Below, piece after piece: positions 1 to 5,902 of a DNA stretch of 7,246 nt (positions within the stretch are counted from its first letter, which is position 1; every line of letters starts with the position of its first letter). The stretch is from JBELMB01 sp042088665 (lineage in GTDB: Bacteria > Pseudomonadota > Alphaproteobacteria > Rhodobacterales > Rhodobacteraceae), in assembly GCA_042088665.1 (NCBI GenBank), contig JBELMB010000249.1, forward strand, positions 1 through 7,246. The letters run 5' to 3'. Position numbers and translations under genes: made by a program. The notes beneath the pieces are model-generated. The model made no database searches and was not told the DNA's origin. It was given only the letters and a program-made list of their open reading frames with translations.

Positions 1-352
1 GCAATGCGGCGATGTAGATGGCCACGGCAACGGCCAGCAACAACGACCTGATGTCCGTGGTCAGATCGCGGCCCGCGAAGGCAGGCATGTTGACCCCTGC
101 ACGGCTTCGGGCCAGTGCCGAGGCCCCGAGGCCAAGCGCCATCAACAAGAGCGAGGCCGAAACGATGAACGGCAAGAGGCCGGGCGCGGTGTGGACCGCG
201 CCGGGCATTTTCAACGCCAATGAGGCCACCATCATCACGATGGAGAGCACGATCAGCGCTGCGGCCGCGATGAGATCGAGCATGGGCGAGGCGAAACCGG
301 CGTTGGCGTCCTCGCCCTCGAACTTGACCTCGGTGGGATCAGTGTTTGCCAT
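1..352 (-). CDS. tctB: Tripartite tricarboxylate transporter small membrane subunit TctB (partial, C-terminus off the left edge)
   Basis: The first 117 codons are present, reading leftward out of the window. TctB is the small, poorly conserved inner-membrane subunit of TTT transporters. It works with the large TctA permease and the periplasmic TctC binding protein in ion-driven uptake of organic acids and similar solutes. The visible part has a short acidic cytoplasmic N-terminus (residues 1-22), a first membrane helix (about 24-47), a second helix (about 59-81) preceded by the TAPGLLPF stretch typical of TctB, and a third helix beginning near residue 102. The start (MANTDPTEVK) is the first ATG after the tctC stop. 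It has no good Shine-Dalgarno sequence, so translation may depend on coupling or be weaker than that of tctC. It lies 53 nt after tctC, with a hairpin in the gap. The family is assigned from topology, motif and position directly after tctC. tctA should follow outside the window. Confidence 0.85.
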   Translation of the reverse strand, partial: MANTDPTEVKFEGEDANAGFASPMLDLIAAAALIVLSIVMMVASLALKMPGAVHTAPGLLPFIVSASLLLMALGLGASALARSRAGVNMPAFAGRDLTTDIRSLLLAVAVAIYIAAL

Positions 353-371
353 GATGTGTCAGGTTGACGGC

Positions 372-396
372 CGGAGCGCACGCGAGGCGCGCTCCG
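372..396 (-). other. Intercistronic hairpin between tctC and tctB
   Basis: A perfect 8-bp GC-rich inverted repeat (CGGAGCGC / GCGCTCCG) with a 9-nt loop lies 9 nt after the tctC stop and 19 nt before the tctB start. No T-run follows it on the minus strand, so it is not a standard intrinsic terminator. Hairpins placed just behind a binding-protein gene often protect the upstream mRNA from 3' exonucleases and raise its level relative to the membrane subunits. That role is inferred here. Confidence 0.6.
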
Positions 397-405
397 AACC
401 AATCG

Positions 406-1521
406 TCACGAGCTGGAGCCAACCGGCGGCGCAACATAGCCTTCTGGCGGCCACCACTGGTCAAAGTCGGCAGGCGACGGCAGGCCCAGTTCCTCGGCGG
501 TTTTCACTTCGGCGCCGATCTGGTCCTGGAACTTGTTAAAGGTCTCCGCGGTGATGGCCTCCATCAGGGCACCTTCGCGGTCGGCTTCTTCGCCGATCTT
601 GACGTCCGAAATGAAGAACTTGGAATTCAGCATTTCGAGGAAGCCGTCGGATGTGGCGGCCGCTTCGAAGGCGCTTGCGATTTCCTGCAAGACCTCTGCC
701 GGCAGATCGCGCTTGACCATGAAGTTGTAGGTGGCCCCGACCGGCAACCCCTTGGCTGAGGGGATGGCCGTGCCGAGCGTGGCCAGAACGGTGCCATCGT
801 CCAGCGTGATGTCCTCACCAGAGGTCTGCAACAGGTTGCGCAGATCGCCGGAGCGGATCAGGTCGATATGCTCGTGCAAGCCGCCACCCGCGATGTCGGT
901 CTCGCCCTGAAGGCCAGCCAGCGTTGCGGGTTTGCCGCCCTTGTAGGGCACATACTTCAGCTCGACGCCCGCTGCGTTGGCGATGATCAGCGCCAGTTCG
1001 TGCCAGACACCACCGGTGCCGGAGGTCGAGATGGACACCGAGCCCGGGTTTGCCTTGGCCGCGGCAATCACGTCGTCGATGGTCTGGAAGGGGCTGTCCT
1101 TGCGCACCGACCACGAGGCCGAGGCTGCGCCTGCCTTGAACGGCAGCCAGTCTTTCCATGGGGTGAATTCCGCATGGCCCATGACCCGCACAAAGCGGTT
1201 GTAGTTTGCGCCACCCAGAATGGTGTAGCCGTCAGACGGGGATGCGCCCACGTATTGCGTTGCAACGCCACCAACCGCGCCGGGCTTGTTCAGGACGTTG
1301 ATCGTCCAGCCTTTGGCCGCGGCCATTTCTTGGGCCAGCTTGCGCATGATCGTATCGGTGCCACCGCCCGCGGAATACATCACCACGATGTTGATCGGGC
1401 GCACCGGATAAGACTGTGCGAAGGCGGACGTCGGCATCGCGATCTGCAGTGTCGCGAACCCTGCGGCGGCGCCACCGATAAATCCACGGCGGCTTGGCCC
1501 TTTCATTGCATTGTCTGACAT
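406..1521 (-). CDS. tctC: TTT transporter solute-binding protein, TctC/Bug family, with Tat-type signal peptide
   Basis: A periplasmic binding protein of 371 residues that should capture the substrate for the TctAB membrane pair. Residues 1-35 form an export signal with a twin-arginine motif (S-R-R-G-F-I at 10-15), a hydrophobic stretch and an A-F-A cleavage site before Gln36. The mature protein has Bug-family landmarks: the ligand loop AGGGTDT (51-57), NKPGAVGG (78-85), the P-S-D-G-Y-T segment (95-100), and later SGTGG and VPYKGG. The frame could open further upstream at 1587, but that start would overlap the preceding gene. MSDNAMKG at 1521 follows a GGGAGG box at 5-nt spacing, so I use it. 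The gene lies 46 nt after the AhpD-like gene and is followed by a hairpin and tctB. Bug proteins bind very diverse carboxylates and some uncharged ligands, so the substrate is unknown. The gene is called tctC by family, not as a claim of citrate uptake. Confidence 0.92.
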   Translation of the reverse strand: MSDNAMKGPSRRGFIGGAAAGFATLQIAMPTSAFAQSYPVRPINIVVMYSAGGGTDTIMRKLAQEMAAAKGWTINVLNKPGAVGGVATQYVGASPSDGYTILGGANYNRFVRVMGHAEFTPWKDWLPFKAGAASASWSVRKDSPFQTIDDVIAAAKANPGSVSISTSGTGGVWHELALIIANAAGVELKYVPYKGGKPATLAGLQGETDIAGGGLHEHIDLIRSGDLRNLLQTSGEDITLDDGTVLATLGTAIPSAKGLPVGATYNFMVKRDLPAEVLQEIASAFEAAATSDGFLEMLNSKFFISDVKIGEEADREGALMEAITAETFNKFQDQIGAEVKTAEELGLPSPADFDQWWPPEGYVAPPVGSSS

Positions 1522-1526
1522 GTTTT

Positions 1527-1532
1527 CCTCCC
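1527..1532 (-). promoter_or_regulatory. Ribosome binding site of tctC (decides the start)
   Basis: On the minus strand GGGAGG is followed by AAAAC and then ATG, a near-ideal Shine-Dalgarno at 5-nt spacing. It supports the internal ATG at 1521 over the upstream in-frame ATG at 1587, which would add 22 residues before the Tat signal. Confidence 0.85.
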
Positions 1533-1567
1533 GGTTTTCGATCTCTTTAAGATCAGCTCTGGCCCGT

Positions 1568-2146
1568 TCATTTTGCGTCAGGCCCATGATAATTCTTTGA
1601 TTTTACGAAAGAAGTGACGCTATCCTCGATGTCGGTTTCCATCAGGGCGTTCCAGCGGTTGTTGAAACCGAAAAGCGATATGACCGCACCGATCTCGACC
1701 ACCTGTTCGGGGCTGAAATGTTGCCGCAGCGTCGCCATGTCTTCGGGGGTGGCATAGGAGGGGCATTGGCCGCCGGTGACCGCGACGCGCAGCGCGGCCC
1801 GCTCGGCCTCTGAAAAGATGGGGTGTGTCTCGAACTCCCACAGCGCCTCAAGCTTGTCGTCGGGCACGCCATTGTCTGCGCCGTTCTTGAAGGTGTGTGC
1901 AGAACAATATTGACACCCGTTCGCAAGGCTTGTCACATGGGCGACCATCCAGCGCAGCGCCGGGTCCACCGTCCCGGGGGAGCGCACGACAGCGCGGATC
2001 AACCCCAACACCGCCTTTGCGATCTCTGGCCTGTGCGAGAGGGTCAGCATCGAATTGGCGACAAAGCCCGTGGCCGAGGCCAACCATTCGATGTCTGCCT
2101 TGGCGTCTTCCGATGCGGTCAGATCCACAGGGGCGATATGGGGCAT
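1568..2146 (-). CDS. Carboxymuconolactone decarboxylase-family / AhpD-like protein
   Basis: A protein of 192 residues from the AhpD/CMD all-helical superfamily, which contains thiol-based peroxidase partners and true decarboxylases. The AhpD-type redox motif is visible: Cys78-Gln-Tyr-Cys81-Ser-Ala-His84, preceded by the helix with HVTSLANG (70-77). The length and the C-terminal FGFNNRWNALMETDIED segment resemble the peroxidase-related branch of the family. The CxxC plus nearby His points to thiol-disulfide chemistry (hydroperoxide or disulfide reduction) more than to lactone decarboxylation, but the sequence alone does not settle this. A GGAG box lies about 8 nt before the ATG, and the start is 16 nt after the glutathione S-transferase stop, so the two are probably co-transcribed and may work on the same redox problem. 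The protein is likely cytoplasmic, since no signal peptide is seen. Confidence 0.85.
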   Translation of the reverse strand: MPHIAPVDLTASEDAKADIEWLASATGFVANSMLTLSHRPEIAKAVLGLIRAVVRSPGTVDPALRWMVAHVTSLANGCQYCSAHTFKNGADNGVPDDKLEALWEFETHPIFSEAERAALRVAVTGGQCPSYATPEDMATLRQHFSPEQVVEIGAVISLFGFNNRWNALMETDIEDSVTSFVKSKNYHGPDAK

Positions 2147-2162
2147 TTCGGTCTCCGGGTGC

Positions 2163-2798
2163 TCAGGGCATTGGAATGTCGGTCACATGTTTCGGGATGT
2201 CATAGCCGCGCTTGACGGCGGGGCGTTCGGCGATGCGCACGTACCAGTCACGGACGTTTCCGAAGTCGTTGAGGTCGATCTGCTGCCAGTCATGGCGCGC
2301 AATCCATGGGAAGGCCGCCATATCGGTGATCGAGTAGTCGCCGCGCCCCGACCCGGCGATGAAATCGCGCCCCTCCAGCCGTCGGTTCAGCACGCCATAC
2401 AGGCGTCTGGCCTCCTTGGAGTAACGCTCTTCGGAATAGGCGGACTTGCCCGCGTTGTACTTCACGAAGTGGTGGACCTGCCCCAGCATCGGACCCAACC
2501 CGCCCATTTGCCACATCAGCCATTCGATGGCGGCCCAGCGGTCGTCCTTGGGCAGGAAACGGTCATATTTTTCAGCGAGATACAGCATGATCGCGCCGGT
2601 TTCCATCATCTGCACACCGGTGTCGTGATCGACGATGGCGGGGATGCGGTTGTTGGGGGCGATCTTCAGAAAATCGGGATCGAACTGCTCATCCTTCGAG
2701 ATGTCGATGGAATGAACCGTATAATCGACGCCCAGCTCTTCGAGCAGGATGGAAACCTTGCGCCCGTTGGGCGTCGTCCAAGTGTAAAGATCGATCAC
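2163..2798 (-). CDS. Glutathione S-transferase, Nu-class / YfcG-like
   Basis: A protein of 211 residues with an N-terminal thioredoxin-like glutathione-binding domain (about 1-82) and a helical C-terminal domain. The N-terminus MIDLYTWTTPNGRKVSILLEE closely resembles E. coli YfcG, including Thr9 and Asn11, the residues known to contact glutathione in that family. Further matches are the cis-proline segment PNNRIPAIVD, METGAIMLYLAEKY, and WLMWQMGGLGPMLGQVHHF, a signature of Nu-class enzymes. Nu-class GSTs bind two glutathiones or glutathione disulfide and act mainly as disulfide-bond reductases or peroxidases, with weak classical transferase activity. The start is GTG, 3 nt after the regulator stop, with AAGGA inside the regulator's last codons, so translation is probably coupled. 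In this operon it may conjugate or reduce a reactive intermediate, or supply thiol-redox chemistry together with the AhpD-like protein. Fold and class are confident; the substrate is unknown. Confidence 0.92.
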   Translation of the reverse strand: MIDLYTWTTPNGRKVSILLEELGVDYTVHSIDISKDEQFDPDFLKIAPNNRIPAIVDHDTGVQMMETGAIMLYLAEKYDRFLPKDDRWAAIEWLMWQMGGLGPMLGQVHHFVKYNAGKSAYSEERYSKEARRLYGVLNRRLEGRDFIAGSGRGDYSITDMAAFPWIARHDWQQIDLNDFGNVRDWYVRIAERPAVKRGYDIPKHVTDIPMP

Positions 2799-2801
2799 GT
2801 G

Positions 2802-3488
2802 TCAGTCGTCCTTCAAAAGTTTTGCACGAACGGATTTCAGATGTGTGCGCATGGCTGCAATCGCCGCCGCGCGGTCCCGTCTTTCAAGCGCCGAGATGAT
2901 CGCGTCATGCTCGGCAAAGGAGTGGTAGTCTTTCGCCGGCCCGCCCTGCGGTGTCTCCAGCACGGACCAGACCACCGCCAGACGCACCGCGTTGACCATG
3001 CGGTGAAGCTCCACCAGCAAGGGGTTGCCCGTGGCTTCGGCGATCAATTCGTGCAGGCGCGCGTCCAGCGTTTCATACTCCGCCCAGGTGTTCGCCGCGC
3101 GCATGTTGTCCGCCAGTTTGCGGGCCTCTGTCAGCTGTCTTTGTGAGGCGTGAATGGCGGCATGGCCGGCCACTTCGGGTTCCAGCGACAGTCGGGCCAT
3201 CATCGCATCATGCGGGCTGGTGATCTCTGACAGCTTCAGGACAAAGGGCGCGTAGGTGCTGTCCGGCGCCGTGGCGTCGCGCACAAAGGTGCCCCGACCG
3301 ACGTGGCGCTCGACGATGCCTTCGGCTTCGAGCGCGGTCATCGCCTTGCGCAATTCACCACGCGAGATGCCCAGCGTCTCGGACAATTGGCGCTCAGGCG
3401 GCAGCCGCTCACCCGGCGTGGCGCCATAGTCGGCAAGCCAGTTTGCCAATACATCGCGTGTGGCCATGTTCGGTCCGTGCATATTCAT
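2802..3488 (-). CDS. GntR-family transcriptional regulator, FadR/FCD subgroup
   Basis: A DNA-binding repressor or activator of 228 residues. A winged helix-turn-helix occupies about residues 8-70, with the GntR hallmark LPPERQLSETLGISRGELRKAMTAL (29-53) and wing RHVGRGTFV. An all-helical FCD effector domain follows (about 92-220). Its usual metal-site residues are all in place: Asp142, His146, His194 and His216. These normally hold a divalent metal that helps bind a carboxylate-type inducer. It heads the leftward operon and faces the dehydrogenase operon. Two copies of the palindrome ATTGGTTAACCAAT flank its promoter region and are its likely operators, implying autoregulation and control of both operons. 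The start is ambiguous: ATG at 3488 overlaps the operator and is 17 nt from the GGAGG box, while ATGs at 3482 and 3467 are in frame. Loss of the first 2-7 residues would not touch the domain. Confidence 0.92.
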   Translation of the reverse strand: MNMHGPNMATRDVLANWLADYGATPGERLPPERQLSETLGISRGELRKAMTALEAEGIVERHVGRGTFVRDATAPDSTYAPFVLKLSEITSPHDAMMARLSLEPEVAGHAAIHASQRQLTEARKLADNMRAANTWAEYETLDARLHELIAEATGNPLLVELHRMVNAVRLAVVWSVLETPQGGPAKDYHSFAEHDAIISALERRDRAAAIAAMRTHLKSVRAKLLKDD

Positions 3489-3501
3489 TGGTTAACCAAT
3501 G
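3486..3501. promoter_or_regulatory. Operator O1: 16-bp perfect palindrome at the regulator start
   Basis: CATTGGTTAACCAATG reads the same on both strands. Its last three bases on the minus strand are the first possible ATG of the GntR gene. The TTGGT-TA-ACCAA arrangement fits the known TGGT...ACCA operators of FadR-subgroup GntR proteins; UxuR/ExuR sites have the same geometry. The 14-bp core recurs at 3633-3646. Binding here would block transcription of the regulator and the leftward operon (autorepression). Confidence 0.85.
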
Positions 3502-3505
3502 TGCT

Positions 3506-3510
3506 CCTCC
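3506..3510 (-). promoter_or_regulatory. Ribosome binding site of the GntR gene, unusually distant
   Basis: GGAGG on the minus strand lies 17 nt before the first in-frame ATG (3488) and 23 nt before the second (3482), with operator O1 in between. In RNA, the O1 palindrome can fold into a 6-bp stem with a UUAA loop. That fold would leave 4+3=7 unpaired bases between GGAGG and the ATG at 3482. The real start is therefore uncertain. Confidence 0.55.
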
Positions 3511-3631
3511 AAGGGTGTGTTAAGAGAACAAGCAGACACCCAAAGGAGTCAATCGAAAATTTTGTTTTACCTGTGGGTGGGTCCACGCTAATCATATTTC
3601 AAAATCGCCAATTTGGATGACTCCATCCGTC

Positions 3632-3647
3632 AATTGGTTAACCAATT
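3632..3647. promoter_or_regulatory. Operator O2: 16-bp perfect palindrome before the dehydrogenase operon
   Basis: AATTGGTTAACCAATT is a perfect palindrome sharing the 14-bp core of O1 and ending 43 nt before the dehydrogenase ATG. It is likely the site at which the GntR regulator controls the rightward catabolic/TRAP operon. The O1-O2 centre distance is 146 bp, about 14 turns of B-DNA, so both sites face the same side of the helix and looping is possible. Confidence 0.85.
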
Positions 3648-3690
3648 AGGGTCTTGCTTTGACCCGAAAAACTGGGGGAGGCGTTGAAAG

Positions 3691-4854
3691 ATGCGCAACG
3701 CGGAAGGTGTGAGATTCGCAAGCGAGTTGCCGGTGCCGGACCAGATGAAGGCCTGGGTATTGGGCGATCCGGACGAATTGAGGCTGATCGACAAGGACGT
3801 GCCGATGCCCGGTCGGGCAGAGGCCTTGGTGCGCATCGATGCGGTGGCGATCTGCGCGACCGACCTCGAGGTCATCAGCTACGGCACGCCCGCGATCTTT
3901 GAGGGCGGCGCGCCTTTCAACAAGGATTTCACCCCGGGTCACGAATACATGGGCACCATCGCGGCGCTCGGCCCCGGCGTCGATGAATTCGAGATCGGTG
4001 ACCGGGTCACGGTCGAGATTCACGCCGGTTGCGGGCAGTGCAAACGCTGCCGCATGGGCATGTACACCTCCTGCCACAACTACGGCCTGAACTATGGTGA
4101 CGTGAACAAGGGGCACCGCGCCAACGGCTTCACGACCAACGGCGGCTTTGCCGAGTACGCGATCAACAACATCAACACGATGATCAAGGTGCCTGACGAC
4201 ATGTCGGATGCCGAGGCCACTCTGGTCGTGACCGCCGGCACCTCGATGTACGGATTGACCGAGCTTGGCGGGTTGGTCGCGGGCGAGAGCGTCGTCGTCA
4301 TCGGGCCCGGGCCAATTGGACTGCTGGCCGTGGCCGTCGCCAAATCACTGGGCGCGCATCCTGTCGTTCTGGTCGGCACGCGCGAAAACCGCAACAAGAT
4401 CGGGTTGGAACTGGGGGCTGACGTGGTCATCGATGCCCGCAACGAAGATGTGCTCGCCCGGGTCAAGGAAATCGTCGGGCCGAAAGGCGCAGATTACGTC
4501 ATCGATTGCGCGGGCAGCGAGACGACCGTCAATCAGGCCGTGCACATGACCAACCGCGGCGGCAAGGTGTGCCTCGCGGCCTTCCCGAAGAAACCCGTCA
4601 ACTTCGATCTCGGCTATCTCGCGGTCAACAACATCTACCTTTACGGCATTCGGGGCGAAGGGCGATCCGCCACGCACCGCGCCATGGCCTTCATGGCCGA
4701 CAAACGGTTCGATGCCACAAAGGTCCACACCCACACCTTTGCCATGCAGGATCTGCCCGAGGCGCTGCGCTATGCACGCGAGAGGGTCGATGACGCGATC
4801 AAGGTGGTGGTTTCCAACCGGGAAAGCGCCGCCAAAGCAGCGGTCGCCGAATAG
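3691..4854 (+). CDS. Zinc-dependent medium-chain alcohol/polyol dehydrogenase
   Basis: An enzyme of 387 residues that should oxidise a secondary alcohol, polyol or sugar-acid hydroxyl with NAD(P)+, in the sorbitol/threonine dehydrogenase-like branch of the MDR superfamily. The GroES-like domain carries the catalytic zinc site (Cys55 and Gly-His84-Glu85) and the structural zinc site Cys114-x2-Cys117-x2-Cys120-x7-Cys128, both complete. The Rossmann domain begins around 198, with the GPGPIG loop at 205-210. The start is supported by a GGGGGAGG box 9 nt upstream. There is a short N-terminal extension (about residues 1-18) before the usual MKAWVL opening. It is the first gene of the rightward operon, behind operator O2, and is followed after 9 nt by the aldolase-family gene, so its product may feed that enzyme. 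The family is certain; the substrate is not identifiable from sequence. Confidence 0.93.
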   Translation: MRNAEGVRFASELPVPDQMKAWVLGDPDELRLIDKDVPMPGRAEALVRIDAVAICATDLEVISYGTPAIFEGGAPFNKDFTPGHEYMGTIAALGPGVDEFEIGDRVTVEIHAGCGQCKRCRMGMYTSCHNYGLNYGDVNKGHRANGFTTNGGFAEYAINNINTMIKVPDDMSDAEATLVVTAGTSMYGLTELGGLVAGESVVVIGPGPIGLLAVAVAKSLGAHPVVLVGTRENRNKIGLELGADVVIDARNEDVLARVKEIVGPKGADYVIDCAGSETTVNQAVHMTNRGGKVCLAAFPKKPVNFDLGYLAVNNIYLYGIRGEGRSATHRAMAFMADKRFDATKVHTHTFAMQDLPEALRYARERVDDAIKVVVSNRESAAKAAVAE

Positions 4855-4863
4855 GACAACGAC

Positions 4864-5775
4864 ATGACAAAAGCAATTCGAGGCATTTACGCGGCGGCGG
4901 TCTCGCCTTTCCGGGCGGACGGGTCGCTTGATGCCGAAAAACTGGTTGCCTATTGCCAGCACCTGACGACGGCCGGGGGCTGTGATGGGGTGGCGCCCAC
5001 GGGCACCACCGGCGAGGGCAATTCGATTTCCTTCCGTCAGAAGCTTGAGCTTGCCGGGGCCTTTGCCGAAGCCGGATTTGACCCGTCGCGCGCCATCTTT
5101 GGCACCGGCGCCTGTGCCACACAGGATGCAATTGATCTGTCCCGGGCGGCGCTGGATGCCGGATTCCCCAATGTGCTTGTCTTGCCGCCGTTCTACTACA
5201 AGAACCCCAGTGCCGAGGGGCTGTACCGCTACTTTGCACAGCTGATCGAAACGATCGGGGACGATCGTTTGCGGGTCTATCTCTATCATTTTCCGCAAAT
5301 GTCCGCGACGCCGATCCCGGTGGATGTGGCCGTGCGCCTCAAGAAGGACTTTGGCCCGGTGGTCGCAGGGCTGAAGGACTCGAGCGGTGACATGTCTCAG
5401 GCATTGGCATTTGCCGAAGCCACAGGCGGCGTGGATGCCGATTTCGATGTCTACCCGTCCAGTGAATCCTTCCTCTTCGAGGGGCTGGATGGTGGTTGCG
5501 CCGGTATCATTTCGGGCTCCACCAATGCCTTTGCCAACTACGTTCAAAAGGGGCGGGCGGATGGCCCGGACAGCGCCGCGTTTGCGCAGGTCAAGACCGC
5601 CCGAGCCACGGCATCGAAATACCCGCTCATGGCGGCGATGAAACAGCTTGAGGCCTGGCGAACCGGAGATGACAGCTGGACCCGGATGGCACCGCCGCTG
5701 GTCCCGTTGAGCGATGAGCAAAAGGCGAATCTGAAGGCGGATGTCGATGCATTGAACGCCGCGGATCCCGCTTGA
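4864..5775 (+). CDS. DapA-superfamily Schiff-base aldolase/dehydratase, not a true dihydrodipicolinate synthase
   Basis: A TIM-barrel enzyme of 303 residues from the class I pyruvate aldolase/dehydratase group (DapA, NanA, KDG aldolase, 5-keto-4-deoxyglucarate dehydratase and relatives). Visible catalytic features are the 2-oxo-acid carboxylate loop GTTGEGNS (47-54), the PFYYKNPSAEGL stretch with Tyr111/Tyr112, the catalytic tyrosine Tyr141 in YHFP, and the Schiff-base lysine Lys171 in GLKDSSGD. In E. coli DapA the tyrosine motif continues to Arg138, which binds the aspartate-semialdehyde carboxylate. Here that position reads Gln-Met (YHFPQMS), so lysine biosynthesis is unlikely. Its place behind a dehydrogenase and before a TRAP transporter, under a dedicated regulator, points to catabolic cleavage or dehydration of a 2-oxo acid. 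An AGGA box sits 7 nt before the ATG, and the start is 9 nt after the dehydrogenase stop. The exact reaction is unknown. Confidence 0.9.
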   Translation: MTKAIRGIYAAAVSPFRADGSLDAEKLVAYCQHLTTAGGCDGVAPTGTTGEGNSISFRQKLELAGAFAEAGFDPSRAIFGTGACATQDAIDLSRAALDAGFPNVLVLPPFYYKNPSAEGLYRYFAQLIETIGDDRLRVYLYHFPQMSATPIPVDVAVRLKKDFGPVVAGLKDSSGDMSQALAFAEATGGVDADFDVYPSSESFLFEGLDGGCAGIISGSTNAFANYVQKGRADGPDSAAFAQVKTARATASKYPLMAAMKQLEAWRTGDDSWTRMAPPLVPLSDEQKANLKADVDALNAADPA

Positions 5776-5902
5776 GAACCACAAAAGAGGCCAAAGGCAA
5801 GGACCAGCAGCACCAGAGATGAACGAAAAGACTCCGACACTTGTCGCAAACCCGAAAACGGGAGGCGGCGGGACCGGGGATTGAACACCAAGGGAGGAAA
5901 TC

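Larger units (their letters stand above)
3489..3690. promoter_or_regulatory. Divergent promoter/control region
   Basis: This 202-nt stretch without a gene lies between the two operons and is markedly richer in A/T than its surroundings. It holds both operators near its two ends and the leader and ribosome binding sites of the outer genes. Core promoters are not clear. Leftward, a TTGACT box (3547-3552, minus strand) could be a -35, but no good -10 follows. Rightward, TTGGAT at 3613-3618 with 17-nt spacing would place a poor -10 inside operator O2. I see no RNA gene or riboswitch here. Confidence 0.7.

Noticed and set aside
1540..1554. Inverted repeat GATCT-CTTTA-AGATC between the AhpD-like gene and tctC
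   Set aside because: The stem is 5 bp, A/T-containing and without a T-run, and is within chance expectation.
1522..1587. N-terminal extension of TctC by 22 residues
   Set aside because: The extension is charged, would precede the Tat signal, overlaps the end of the upstream gene, and is made unnecessary by the strong GGGAGG box before the ATG at 1521.
2055..3146. Open frame of 363 codons on the plus strand across the GST and regulator genes
   Set aside because: It is antisense to two well-supported genes, has no domain, and starts inside the AhpD-like gene without a ribosome binding site. It is a composition shadow.
3547..3552. TTGACT as a -35 box for the leftward promoter
   Set aside because: No acceptable -10 hexamer occurs at 16-19 nt, so it is mentioned only as a weak candidate and not called as a promoter.
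3608..3616. CCAATTTGG next to operator O2 as a possible third, degenerate operator
   Set aside because: The symmetry is odd-centred and lacks the TTGGT..ACCAA order and spacing. By eye there are only two full copies in the window.
4311..4318. Palindrome CCAATTGG inside the dehydrogenase gene
   Set aside because: It has half-sites in the wrong order (CCAA then TTGG) compared with the operators, and 8-bp palindromes are expected by chance.
5851..5862. Small hairpin CCCG-AAAA-CGGG before dctP
   Set aside because: The stem is only 4 bp and has no T-run. It is too weak to call a terminator, and the 127-nt gap shows nothing else.
5819..5884. 21-codon open frame (MNEKTPTLVANPKTGGGGTGD) in the gap before dctP
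   Set aside because: It has no convincing ribosome binding site, simple Gly-rich composition and no recognisable feature. It could be a leader peptide, but nothing supports that.
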